Shown: positions 10,459 to 20,454 of the stretch, piece after piece | Numbering within the stretch: the stretch's first letter is position 1 | How the letters are laid out: every line of letters starts with the position of its first letter | DNA from: Acorus gramineus | Lineage: Eukaryota > Streptophyta > Magnoliopsida > Acorales > Acoraceae | Assembly: GCA_030737835.1 (NCBI GenBank) | Contig: CM060849.1 | Coordinates: 4,278,001-4,342,000 of the forward strand | Length of the DNA stretch: 64,000 bases | Direction: 5' to 3' | Notes under the pieces: generated by a model | What the model saw: the letters and a program-made list of their open reading frames with translations, nothing else | The model's database searches: none | Told to the model about the DNA's origin: nothing | Program-made: the position numbers and the translations under genes

Positions 10459-11350
10459 GCATGTGCGAGGACAGACCCGCGCGCGCACCCAGCACCCTTT
10501 TAACCCCTTTAACCCCTCCCCCACACTTCTCACTCACCCTAAACCAACTACCTAGCATGCATGACTTCCCCACAACCCCTAAGCCATGAAAAAACCAAGA
10601 AAAGAAGGGGAAGAGCTCACCTAGGGAGGGGGAATGAAGGGGGGAGATTCGGGGGCCCTCGATGCACCCGCAACCACCTCAACCACCACCACCACTACCA
10701 CCACCTCCACAGCCCTCCTCAGCCTTCTTTGGCTGCAAATCAGGGGGGGGGGGGGAAGACATGAGAGGGTGCTTGAGAGAGGAGAAACCACAACAACAAC
10801 AACACATGCACAAACACACACACCTTGCACTTCCTCCTTCACCTTCTCCTTCCTTTGCTTCTTCCTCCTCCTTCTCCACACACAAAGAGAGGAAAAAGAG
10901 ACCAAGAGAGGGGGAGAGAGAGAGAGGGCAAAATGGTCATTTTCATGCCCAAATAGTGTTTTGGGGTGACCATAAGGGGGTGGTGAGGTTAGGGTTAGGC
11001 TCACCCTCACTCAACCACTTATTTTTGCTTTATTGGGAAGCGTGCGGAGAAGCACCACACACTCGAAAATATCTCGCCCACCGAAACCCAGTAACGGCCA
11101 AACCCGGATGCGATTCAGAACTGCATATTTTTCAAAACGTTACCGGAATTTGATGAAATTTTTATGGGTAGTACTAAACGGTACCAGGACCCATAATATG
11201 CAGTTACATTTTCAATCAGAGTGCTCTAACTCTCGCAGGTGGCTAAAAGCCAAAATTTTAGCGACTCCGATCGAAAAAAAGAAAAGGCCCTGAATGACCC
11301 AGATGTGACAAAGGCTTAACCGAAATGGCTTCAAATGACACAGGCATAAC
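10459..11350 (-). repeat. Inverted 5' fragment of a Tekay LTR
   Basis: Read on the minus strand it starts TGTTATGCCTGTGTCATTTG at 11350, runs through the leader and possible donor region, and stops where the GC-rich block would begin. With 7367-8280 it forms head-to-head LTR ends. It borders a Tat LTR piece on the right. Confidence 0.8.
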
Positions 11351-11983
11351 ATCTGGTCGGTCGACCTTACTCCTCGAAGGTGAGTAGTCTAAGGCACGAC
11401 CAGACATGAGGTTTGGTCGGTTGACCTTACTCCTCAAAGGCGAGTAGTATAAGGCACGACCAGACATGAGATCTTGTCGGTCGACCTTTCTCCTCGAAGG
11501 CATGATGTGAAGCGTGCGGGCGAGCACATCAAGAGACCCCGAGCAAGATAAAGAAACAGTCAGAAGACCACTAACGCCAGTAACTGCCAAGGTAGCATTT
11601 AAGGCCCATTACCAGCAGAACATGGGTAGTCAAGGACCAATGTGAAGCATAAATACCGGGGACATTTCCTTGGAAAAAGGGCCACTAAACATTAATTGGC
11701 AAGGCGATTACAAGGGCAATTAAAGGAACTACGTGTGACTTGATCCCCAAGGGGTACGTAGGCAGCCTATAAAGAGGTCGCGAGATAGCACTCTAAAGGC
11801 ACAGTCAAGCAAGGTCAAAAAAGTTATCCATTGAGCCAAGCACAATCATTGTGCGACATTTGTGTTATTTCCTAGACAGTCGTTGAGAGAATTGAAGCAT
11901 AGCTACAAGAATTCACACTGCTTGAGTTCTTTTTTTTCCAAGAAATTTATAAATTTAACTTAAGGGGGAAAATATCCACCTCA
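11351..11983 (+). repeat. Tat-type LTR fragment D
   Basis: It matches the LTRs of Tat element A in the opposite orientation. It has about two and a half 60-bp repeats (11351-11505), a TATA box (TATAAA, 11768-11773) and the LTR end ATCCACCTCA at 11983. Its start is not present; the inverted Tekay piece adjoins it. Confidence 0.8.
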
Positions 11984-12029
11984 GAATTTATGCATCTTTT
12001 GCTATTTTATTTTTTTGTTCAATGCAGTA

Positions 12030-12440
12030 ATCTATAGGGTGTTGATTGGAGGTGTTCAAGGTGGTTTGGACTTACTTGATTGTTTATTAGTGTGGTCTGT
12101 GTGGACTGTTATCTATTATGTTGTTTATTATTGTAGACTATTTGTTAGTTTGGACTTACTGGACTGTTTATTAATGTGGTCTGTGTGGACTGTTATTTAT
12201 TAGTGTGGACTGTTATCTATTATGTTTGTTTTTTAGTGTGGACTATTTGTTAGTTTGGACTCACTGGACTGCTTATTAGTGTGGTCAGTGTGGACTGTTA
12301 TCTATTAGTATAGACTGTTATCTATTAGTATAGACTGTTATCCATTATTAAATATGTTTGTTTATTAGTGTAGACTGTTTGTTAGTGTGAATTCACTGGA
12401 CTGTTTATTAGTGTGGACTGTTATTAGTGTGGATGAATTA
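12030..12440. repeat. Degenerate minisatellite, GTGTGGACTGTTATCTATTA units
   Basis: About 400 bp of irregular tandem units built around TTAGTGTGGACTGTT, with longer units that also contain TTTGGACTTACTGGACTG. No coding signal. The stretch on to 12600 is AT-rich with single diverged units. Confidence 0.75.
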
Positions 12441-12599
12441 TGAAAGGCTGTTTGGTGGTTGAATTATGAAAGGTTGTTTGATTAATATGTTTGGTGTTGA
12501 TTGTTGGAGTTGTTCAAGGTGATGAATTTTAAATATGTTGTTTATTAGTGCGGAATTTTGAACATCTACAAAGTGTTGTGATATGTGTGATAATTAACT

Positions 12600-12825
12600 T
12601 CTAAAATGCTTTAAAAAAAAAAATTTTAGCTTCTAACGGGCCTTAGCCGAGCTTTGCCTCGAGCTTCAACCGAGCTTTGCACAAGCCCAACGAGTCAAGT
12701 CTGAACACAAAATTAAGCTCGTAAACAAGTCGATCCGAGCTCGAGCAGAGCTTAAAAATAAACGAGTCAAAGTCTGAACATGTCGAAACTCGACTCGTTC
12801 GGCTCGTTTACCGGCCCTAACCACA
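12600..12825. repeat. GCTCG-rich dispersed repeat, possibly a hAT-type non-autonomous element
   Basis: The minus strand begins near 12825 with GGGCCGGTAAACGAGCCGAA and continues with many GAGCTCG and GACTCG words. This resembles a repeat common in plant genomes and often linked to hAT-like MITEs. I could not define a second terminus or a target duplication. It lies just 3' of the lyase gene. Confidence 0.45.
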
Positions 12826-12891
12826 GTATGTGAAGAAAATAATCCATTACGAATGTGACTATAAGACGGCGAGCACACACAACAAACACCT

Positions 12892-12897
12892 TTTATT
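12892..12897 (-). terminator. PolyA signal AATAAA of the lyase gene
   Basis: AATAAA on the minus strand, about 75 bases after the stop codon, a normal spacing for a short plant 3' UTR. Confidence 0.7.
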
Positions 12898-12972
12898 CAT
12901 ACACAAGACGCCGGAGCCACATCAGTCCCCATCAGTACAAGATAACCCAAACCGACGCCCCACCCCAACCGT

Positions 12973-14484
12973 TCAAACCTTCCCATCCCGAGCCTTCTCA
13001 ACGGCCGATATCGAGAACGACGACGGCTCACACCGGAACCCATCATACCTCGTGAAAAGGTACGCCACGAAAAGGCAAGCCGTCCCGACCACGTAATCCT
13101 TCGCCGCGCACTGTTTGTTCTCCACCGAAGGCGTCCCCGTCTCCCGTCCATTGGACCAGTACAGATACTCCAAAAGCTCCCGCCCCCCTTTCGCCTCCAC
13201 GAACCGGTCGGGCACGAACCTTTCCGGGTCCTCGAACACCTTCGCGTCCCGCATCGCGAGCGGCTGGTACCCGCACAGAAGCTCCCCTTGCTTCACCTCG
13301 AAAGACGCCTCGTTCGAGCTCAGCGTGAAGTCCCGCCTCGCGCGCCCGTACTGCAGCGGCACTGGCGGGTTGAGCCGCAGGAGCTCCCGCACCGTGGACG
13401 TCACCAGCTCCATCTCCCTCACCTTCTTCAAATCCAGCACCCCATCCGTCCCCACCACCCTCCTCACCTCCTCCCTCAGCTTCTCCTGCAACCCCGTCTC
13501 GTCGCTCCCGATCGTCGTGATCAGCTTGGGGAAGAAGACCGAGAACCCGCCGAACGCGTTGAAGCCCAGCACGAACAAGATATTGTTGATCGCTTCTTCC
13601 GTGCTTAGCCCGTACTCGCTCACGGCGTTGTCCACGACGTCTTTTCCCTGCGTACGCAGGAACTCGTAGATCTTCAAGTAGTCGTTCTTGACGAGGAGGA
13701 AGGGGAGGGGGAAGGAGTGGAGGAAGATCTCCTCGAGCGGTTGCGGGATCACGCCCGTCCCCGTCGTGGGCAGGAGCTGCACCGCGAGCCACTTGTCGAG
13801 CATGGCGAACCCGTACTCGTCGATCTCCTTCACCTTCTCCGGGTCCGCCATCGCGAGTGCCTTGCAGAGGAACCTAAATATGCACCTCTGTAAAGGCACA
13901 ATGAACCCCGCCCCGCCTTTGCCGCTGACTTTCTCGAGGTCGCCTTCGATGGTCGTCCACATAGTGTCCAAGGCGTTCAAAAACTCCGACGCCCAGACTT
14001 TGGAGCTCCGCTTGAGGAGGTCCATGCAGAAGGACTTGACTTTGGTGTGCTTGGGGTCGGTGACGTCTAGGTAGACGCAGACGCGCGTGCCGCCGGTGAA
14101 GGAGAGGCTGGGCGTGTAAGGGCCGATGAGGACGTCGGTCTTGTCGACGAGGGAGCTGTCGAAGAGGGAGGCAAATGAGGCGCAGTCAACGAGCGCGACG
14201 ACTTCGGGGTTGGTGCCGACGAAGAAGGGGAAGGTTGGGGGGATGTTGGTGCGGAAGACAGTGCTTTTATGGGTGGTCGCGCGCTTGCGGAAGAAGGTGT
14301 CCGCGCCTTGGAACCAGAAGTAGTCGAGGCGGTCGCGGAGGGGGCCGAGGAGGGGGGGGCCGTAGGTGCCCGGGATGGGCTTTAGGGGAAGGACTGCGGG
14401 TGGTGGAATTGGGGATGTGGGGGTTCTTGGGGTGGCGGAGGAGGTTGACATGATGAATCTCGCGCTCATCATTGTTGAGGCCAT
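12973..14484 (-). CDS. HPL: Fatty-acid 13-hydroperoxide lyase (CYP74B-like)
   Basis: Plastid-associated P450 that needs neither O2 nor a reductase. In the known family it splits 13-hydroperoxy-linolenic or -linoleic acid into C6 aldehydes (green-leaf volatiles) and a C12 oxo-acid. The 503-residue frame is full length. A Ser/Thr/Pro-rich N-terminus of about 35 residues without acidic residues looks like a transit peptide. Visible motifs: helix-I LGFNAFGGF (306-314) with the family's catalytic Asn309, ExxR (E367, R370), NPPVP (372-376), ELLCGYQPL (401-409) and heme loop NKQCAAKD (456-463) with Cys459. LVDKTDVLIG, LKRSSKVW and the helix-I run favour lyase over allene oxide synthase. The first ATG has a good context (AAAATGGCC). 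Odd point: the loop reads SNGRETG where most CYP74s have Pro after NG. Codon third positions are GC-rich, unlike the AT-rich flanks. It is the only intact host gene seen. Confidence 0.9.
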   Translation of the reverse strand: MASTMMSARFIMSTSSATPRTPTSPIPPPAVLPLKPIPGTYGPPLLGPLRDRLDYFWFQGADTFFRKRATTHKSTVFRTNIPPTFPFFVGTNPEVVALVDCASFASLFDSSLVDKTDVLIGPYTPSLSFTGGTRVCVYLDVTDPKHTKVKSFCMDLLKRSSKVWASEFLNALDTMWTTIEGDLEKVSGKGGAGFIVPLQRCIFRFLCKALAMADPEKVKEIDEYGFAMLDKWLAVQLLPTTGTGVIPQPLEEIFLHSFPLPFLLVKNDYLKIYEFLRTQGKDVVDNAVSEYGLSTEEAINNILFVLGFNAFGGFSVFFPKLITTIGSDETGLQEKLREEVRRVVGTDGVLDLKKVREMELVTSTVRELLRLNPPVPLQYGRARRDFTLSSNEASFEVKQGELLCGYQPLAMRDAKVFEDPERFVPDRFVEAKGGRELLEYLYWSNGRETGTPSVENKQCAAKDYVVGTACLFVAYLFTRYDGFRCEPSSFSISAVEKARDGKV

Positions 14485-14787
14485 TTTTTTTTATGTTGTT
14501 GAGATTTTTTTTTTTTTGTTGTTGGATTTGTTGTAGAGGGAAATGGAGAGTGGTGTTTTGGAACGAGTGATTCAGATTGGGGATGATGAAGTGTTGGTGC
14601 AAGATGTAAGGATGGTTTTTTGTCTTATTTTTTTGGGGGAAATTTGATTTCTAGCAATTTTTGGAATTTCCTTGGGAAGTGCAGATTGTGCCACGTTTAA
14701 GATGCGCCGAGGTACATCATCGTTTTCATATCAATAAAATAAAATCACGTGCCCACGTATGCTATACTGTTTTTTTTATTTTTTTTA
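14485..14787 (-). promoter_or_regulatory. Upstream region of the lyase gene with G-box
   Basis: A perfect G-box CACGTG lies at 14746-14751, about 260 bases before the ATG. A second ACGT core (ACGTGGC on the minus strand) is at 14690-14696. In plants such elements bind bZIP and MYC-type bHLH factors and are common in wound- and jasmonate-responsive promoters, which would suit this enzyme. The leader is rich in A and CAA. No clear TATA box. The fold-back repeat begins right behind, so the unique promoter is only about 300 bp. Confidence 0.5.
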
Positions 14788-15651
14788 GGTTAAAGATATC
14801 TGAATCTCTACCAACATAAAAAAAACTCATATAAGTCCTTATTCAAATTACGATAAATGTACGAATTCATAAAAACTAAGAAAAACTTAATTATCATCCA
14901 TAAGTTAAATTTCTATCCAAACCTAACGGAATATTCCCAGACTATTCCATCACATATAATTGTGTAGACATTGAAGTCCTTATAAACAGTCATAAAGATA
15001 AATTAGTCCCTGCAAAAGACAAAAATACCCTAGAAAAACTTTTACATTTAATTGTATACACATTGCAATCCCTATAAACAATCATAAAGACAAATTAGTC
15101 TCTGCAAAAGATAAAATTGCCCCTGAATGATTTTTACATTTATTTGGATAGACAATACAATCCTTATAAATAATCGTAAAGACAAATTGATCCATGTAAA
15201 AGACAAAAATGCCCCTGAACGATTTTTACATTTAATTGTGTAGACATTATATTTTTGTCTTTACGATTGTTTATAAGGACCGTAATATCTATTCAATTAA
15301 ATGTAAAAGTCTTTCAGGGGCAATTTTGTCTTTTGCGATGACTAATTTATCTTTATGATTATTTATAGGGACTACAATGTGTACACAATTTAATGTAAAA
15401 TCTTTTAAGGGCAATTTTATCTTTTGTAGGAACTAATTTATCTTTATAACTGTTTATAAGGACTTCAATGTCTATACAATTATATGTGATGGAATATTCT
15501 GGGAATATTATGTTAAGTTTGGATGAAAATTTAACTCAGGGATGATAATTGAGTTTTTCTGAGTTTTAAGGTACTCATACATCTGTCCCAATTTCAGTAG
15601 GAACTTACATGGGTTTTCCCATGTTTGTAGGGACTTAGATGTCTTTAACCC
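14788..15651. repeat. Fold-back element with ~91-bp tandem units inside its arms
   Basis: The left arm (14788 to about 15245) and right arm (about 15250-15651) are reverse complements with scattered differences. The outer ends read GGTTAAAGATATCT and, inverted, GGTTAAAGACATCT. Each arm is partly made of ~91-bp units (ACATTGAAGTCCTTATAAAC, ATAAATTAGTCCCTGCAAAA and so on), about three per arm. T-rich flanks (14776-14786 and 15652-15662) could be an 11-bp target duplication, which would suit a Mutator-like or fold-back element, but low complexity makes this weak. No coding capacity. Confidence 0.85.
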
Positions 15652-15670
15652 TTATTTTTTTTTCAAGGAA

Positions 15671-15759
15671 AAATCCATATAACCCCCTGTAAACTAACTG
15701 AAATCCATATAACCCTCTGACTTTTCTTAAAATCCATGTAACTCCTTGAAAATACCTAG
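15671..15759. repeat. Three 30-bp tandem units
   Basis: AAATCCATATAACCCCCTGT recurs with a 30-base period at 15671, 15701 and 15731, ending at the Tat LTR. It may be the end of another element cut by the Tat insertion. I do not see a continuation at the other end of Tat A. Confidence 0.7.
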
Positions 15760-16615
15760 TGAGGAGGATATTTTCCCCCTTTAGCTAGATTTATGAGTTT
15801 CCTAAGAAAAAGAACTCAAGCAATACGGATTCTCGCAGCTATGCTTCGATTCTCTCCATGGAAATATGAAATAACCCAAACAGAGCTCAATGATTGGGTT
15901 TGACTCAATGGGTAACTCTCTTCACCTTTTTCGACTGTCATTGACTGGGCCTTTAGAGTGCTATCGCACGACCACTTTATAGGCTGCCTACGTACCCCTT
16001 GGGGATCAAGTCACACGTAGTTCCTTTCTTGATTGTCCTTGTAACCGCCTTGCCACTAAGTGTTTAGTGGGCCTTTTTCCAGGAAAACACCCCCGATATT
16101 TATGTTCCACGTCGGTCCTTGACTACACACGTTCTATTGGTAATGGGCCTTAAATGCCACCTCGGCAGTTACAGGCGTTAGTGGTCTTCTGACCGTTTCT
16201 TCTTCTTACTCGGGGTCTCTTGACGTGCTCGCCCGTACGTTTCATAGCATGTCTGCGAGGAGCAAGGTCGACCGACCAGACCTCGTGTCTGGTCGTGCCT
16301 TAGACTGCTTGCTTTCGAGGACTAAGGCCGATCGACCACACCTTGTGTCTGATCGTGCCTTAGACTGCTTGCTTTCGAGGAGTAAGGTCGTCTGACCAAA
16401 CCTCGTGTCTGGTCGTGCCTTATACTACTCGCCTTTGGGTGCCCAACCACTCAACTAGACACTGGATCTAGTCGTGTCAGCACATCTGGGAGAGTCATCA
16501 TGACCAAGGATTGGAACTCAGATTCGTGGGTCCCACGGTAAGCCCACATTCGTCCTGGTGTGACGCATTACCCCTTGAGGTTACACGTATCGCGGTGAGG
16601 ATTTTTACCTCCACA
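15760..16615 (-). repeat. 3' LTR of Tat A
   Basis: On the minus strand it starts TGTGGAGGTAAAAAT (16615) and ends ATCCTCCTCA (15760). A polypurine-rich stretch lies just upstream on that strand (GGGGGCATC next to 16616). Three exact-period 60-bp repeats lie at 16256-16435 in U3, and a TATA box (TATAAAG on the minus strand) at 15976-15981. Confidence 0.9.
16256..16435. repeat. 60-bp tandem repeats in Tat U3
   Basis: Three units of 60 bp, each with GGTCGACCGACCAGACCTCG followed by TGTCTGGTCG. The unit contains dyads (GGTCGACC, CCAGACnnnnGTCTGG). The other Tat LTRs have four units (43277-43517), three (53900-54075) and about two and a half (11351-11505), so unit number changes between copies. 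Confidence 0.9.
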
Positions 16616-16928
16616 GATGCCCCCTCTTTTGCTCTTTTGGCTTGTCGAGAGAGCAGGAAATCATGATAAATCACCTCGCCCCCATTTCTCTTTTGTGGGT
16701 CAAAGATCCAGTCATCTACCTTCTCGGGATTCTCTGATCGCCCAGGATTTGACGGAGGATCTTGTTTTGTTAACCTTAATGGCGTGTGGCCTCTAAATGG
16801 CGTATGGGAAATCTTGGGTTCTGTGAATCCCCTTTTTATTGGCATTGATGATTACTCCTTGATACTCGCAGCAAAATAAGTGCAGCTGTCTTCTCGAGGC
16901 GCCACTTCAATGAATATAAAAAGGGAGG
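16616..16928 (+). promoter_or_regulatory. Spacer between Tat A 3' LTR and aORF1, TATA-like box
   Basis: No gene. TATAAAAAG at 16915-16923 lies just before aORF1 on the plus strand, and element C has a TATTTAAGG-like string at the matching place. The LTR-side end contains the element's polypurine tract in reverse complement. Confidence 0.4.
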
Positions 16929-18218
16929 ATGAGAGGGAGGAGCCCCTCATCCTATCTCACGCCTTCCTTCATTATCACGGAGGAAACCGCCACTGTCGCA
17001 GCCCTCCACAGAGAGTTGGGTCTCTCGTTTGACTTCGTGGTTGACGAGTTGGCCGAAGATGAGGTCCCCACCCTTTACCTTGATTCCGTTCTCCTCCATC
17101 CCAGCTATTTCATAGATGGGGGTCTTTCTCTCCCTCTGCCATACCTGGTGGCAGAGTTTCTTGATTTCTTTGGCCTCCATCCCATCTTGGTCGTTCCCAA
17201 CATATACCGCGTCTTGATGTGGGTGGTCGCGTTGGGGAAGAAGACATGAGTTGAGCTGGGCCGGACCAAGGTCCGTTGGATCTATCAGGTCAAGGCCTTA
17301 TCCTCCAGGTGATCCCCGCCCTTCTACATCTCTCGTTGGACAAGAGCGCCAGCGCTGGTCCTCGGCATGGCACGGGGCGACATCCACGACTAGGAGAGTC
17401 GCTGGATTCGGGTCCGGGGTTCCTGGATGCCAAACAGTTGGGATTCATCCCATCATCATTTGTGTCACCCCCAGAGGCCGATGGTGGATGCCCCTAGGCC
17501 GGAGGTCGAGGAGGTGAAGATGAGCGACTTCTCTTGGGTGATGGACTATCCGGACCGATCGTGGTGGGAGCTCCTTGAATTGGAGGAACCGCGACGCGCT
17601 CCATCCGTTGCAACCTTTCTTGCCGGTGTGGTTGAGTCAGCGGGTGGCTCTGGTCTTGTTCCTCCTACCACCGCCTTGCACAACGGTGCGAGGCGGCGCT
17701 CCTCGAGGCTCCTCCTGCTTGGTTCTGGATCAAATTCCATTGCTCTACTGGTGGACTTAACCTTGTCACCTTCGCATTCTGTTCCACCATCTCCACCTAC
17801 AGTTCGATCATCTTCCTCTTCTTCTTCTTTTTCTTCATCGTCTGTTCCTCTTGAGGAACCTGTTCCTCCCACCCGTGACATGGATGCTGACGCCCTACCG
17901 GTGCCCCCAGTGACCTCGGGCGCTGGGGTTGATGCTGCTCCTACTGCTGGAGACCGTCTACAGAGTGTCCTCCCCTCTGGCGGCTCTTCAAGGAATTTAC
18001 AAGCCTCTGTTCATGCCGCCTCCCTCTCCATAACTCATCAGTTGCGGTCGCTCCGCGAAGCCTGTGAGGGTGATGAGGAAGATCGCCTTCTGGACTTCAT
18101 CAGCGGGTACCGCTTGGGCTATGCTAACCATTCTCGTGGTTTTCGAGAGATGAGCAACGAAGAGCTTCCTAGACTGCATCAAGCTGTGAGGGAGAGGAGA
18201 CTTCATGGGAAGGGATGA
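16929..18218 (+). pseudogene. Antisense ORF 1 of Tat A (putative gypsy-type transposon domain)
   Basis: This unit reads opposite to gag-pol, between pol and the 3' LTR. The N-terminal part has LHRELGLSFDFVVDELAEDE, then LSLPLPYLVAEFLDFFGLHP and VPNIYRVLMWVVAL. This resembles the plant family annotated as putative gypsy-type transposon (Transposase_28-like). The C-terminal part is Ser/Pro-rich with a poly-Ser run, then a charged helix-rich end (DEEDRLLDFISGYRLGYANH). Element C carries the same unit at 54607-55770. Such extra antisense ORFs are known in Tat elements, but their function is unknown. Broken, about two breaks. Confidence 0.6.
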
Positions 18219-18770
18219 GTAGAAGACCGAGAAAAGGTTGAAACCTTTTTTTTTGTAACCTTTATCCAATTAATGAATAAAAAATTACTTTCTTTGCTCA
18301 ACCTTGATCGTCTTTTATCTACTCGCTATACAATTCTATTGGTGGGTCGTGGAGTCCTAAAAACTTGTCGTATCTGCGATCACCCGCGAACAGGATCCTT
18401 GAACAGGATCTACGAACCAGGTTCACGAACAGAATTTCTCTGGTCGTGCCCACGTGTCCGTAGGGGGTTTCTTGTCGTTCCGTCTCTTCTTCATGCCACG
18501 TGGTAAATTCGTAAAAATAAATTCACCACGTAAACTGCACGTTTATCAAAACTGGCGCCTCGTTTCTCCCACCAGCTGTCCCTCGATATTTGCCAAAGAT
18601 TTAAGTGACAAATCTTCCATGATTTCGATTTTCGCGCTCCTGTCATGATTGCGAGGATTCTTCGAGGGAGGACCGTTCTATAAGTTTCCATCATTTGGTG
18701 AGAATTCAGAAATCGAATCCCCTGCTCGTTTTCAAACTTTACCTCTTCTCGAATTTCTCCTCACGCCACC
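18219..18770 (+). promoter_or_regulatory. Region between aORF1 and aORF2: polyA signal, TATA-like box
   Basis: AATAAA at 18276-18281 follows aORF1 by about 60 bases and is kept in element C (58875-58880). TATAAG at 18679-18684 lies about 90 bases before the aORF2 ATG. No reading frame of interest in between. Together these suggest two separately transcribed antisense units. Confidence 0.45.
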
Positions 18771-20454
18771 ATGTCGATAGACATTGTTCAGAAACTAAGG
18801 TCCTCCCTGTCGATTCCTGATTCCATCGCCATCACACCTACTCCTTTCAGATCCATATACGATCTGAAAGACAACAGCTCTGAGAAGCTCTTCATGTTTC
18901 CTTCTCAGATGCTGAGGAGCTCCCCTTCTTTTCCTTTCCCTGAGCTGGTCAGGGACTTCATGCATCGATTCAATCTTCACCCGGTGCAATGCTCCCTTAA
19001 TCTGTTACGGGTGCTGATGTGCATCGTCACATTTAACCACAAGCTGCAGCTTCAGCTCGAGGTGGACGACATCCACTATCTGTATGACTTGAGGAAGTCA
19101 GAGCACGCTTACTATCTTCGGCCGAGACCTGGCGCGGTCCCTATCGTGGAAAATCTTCCCTCATCTGACAGCGGATGGAGGGATGAATACCTTGTGCAAC
19201 TAACTAGCCCGTGGGCGCTTCCTGCCACTGCTTTGGGTGACGTGCCGTGGGTGCCATGTCGCCTTCGCCAGGCGAAATTGGGTGAGCACACAATCATTGG
19301 ATCTTATACACCTTATCTGCCCTTGCCTTCTCTCTTTAGCCAATAGGCCTCCTTATGCTTCCTGCAGATGATTCAGAGCGCGCACCCCAAGACCCATCGG
19401 TGGTGAAGCTGGATGAGATTGCCAGGGCTCAAAAGCTGGAGGAAAAGGATTTCCGCAAAATCCTTAACCTCCCCGCATCAAGGGCTGCCAGCCAGATTGC
19501 CAGGGCTCAAAAGCTGGAGGAAATGGATTTTCGCAAAATCCTCAACCTCCCCCATCCAGAGTTGCCAGCTCTTCTTTGACGGTAGTCGGCTCGTCTTCGG
19601 GGTTCGATGCATCTCCTGCCATTGCTGAGGATGCCACTTCCAAAGAAGTGGGCGAATGGTCCGCTGCCTCCAGAGGCAAGTTGGCTTTGAAGAAGAGGCC
19701 TAGACTGCCACTTCCTTCGAAACGGCGGACCAAAGCTGCTCGCTCGACCTCATCGGTTGAGGGGGCGGACTCTGAAGGCAGAGTCGAAGCCCTACCGGAT
19801 GTTTCCCCCATATCCCCCGCAGGGAGCGAACTACCATCGAGTGCTATCGGTGTGGCTACCACCGAGCTTTCTTTGCCCTCCACCAAAGAGAGATGCCCAC
19901 CAAGCTCTCCAGTTATTCAGGTACCAGAGACGGTGGAGGTTCCCTCTTCCGCGGAAGTCGATCCCTCCTTTGTCGAGGAGGTAGTGGCAATGGCTTCATC
20001 AGATCCTCTGCATGGGGTTGTCCCAGTTACTGTCACGCTCCAGGGCGACCGTCCTCGAGACGTGGCAATAATGGAATATTAGCTATCAATACCTGAGGTC
20101 AATAAAAACTCCAACAACAACACAATGTGGCAAAGCAAGGATAATGATAACTGACTGAAAAGCGGAAGCATAATATATAAACAATGTCTGTAAACCAAAA
20201 CATTATTACAGACTCGAATACACAATCAATGTCCTGTGAGAGCCAAGTCTAGACCAAATAAATACAACCTGTGCCACATGCACGATTTACAATACATAAA
20301 ATAACTCTAGGACTGCTGACAGCCTCGCACTCGCAACCTGCCGGAAGAACGCTCCACGCCCATAAGACCACGCCACAGGAAAGCTCCAGCTCCACGCCCA
20401 ACACTGCCCCTAAAAAAGAAACAGTATGCGAGGGGTGAGCTACAAGCTTAGTGA

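Noticed and set aside
10621-11153. Overlapping frames with Thr, Pro and Ser runs near (ACC)n and (CT)n tracts, also at 28293-28583 and 34667-34985
   Set aside because: They come from the simple-sequence leader part of the inverted Tekay LTRs.
12015-12203. A 62-codon frame with Trp/Val/Tyr repeats
   Set aside because: It is the translation of the minisatellite.
13043-13792. A 249-codon minus-strand frame and plus-strand frames at 13115-13669 and 13688-14074
   Set aside because: Shadows of the GC-rich lyase gene in other frames; no domain and biased composition.
12973-14484. Allene oxide synthase (CYP74A) instead of hydroperoxide lyase
   Set aside because: Helix-I FNAFGGFSVF, VDKTDVLIG, LKRSSKVW and NKQCAAKD follow the lyase pattern; a tree would settle it.
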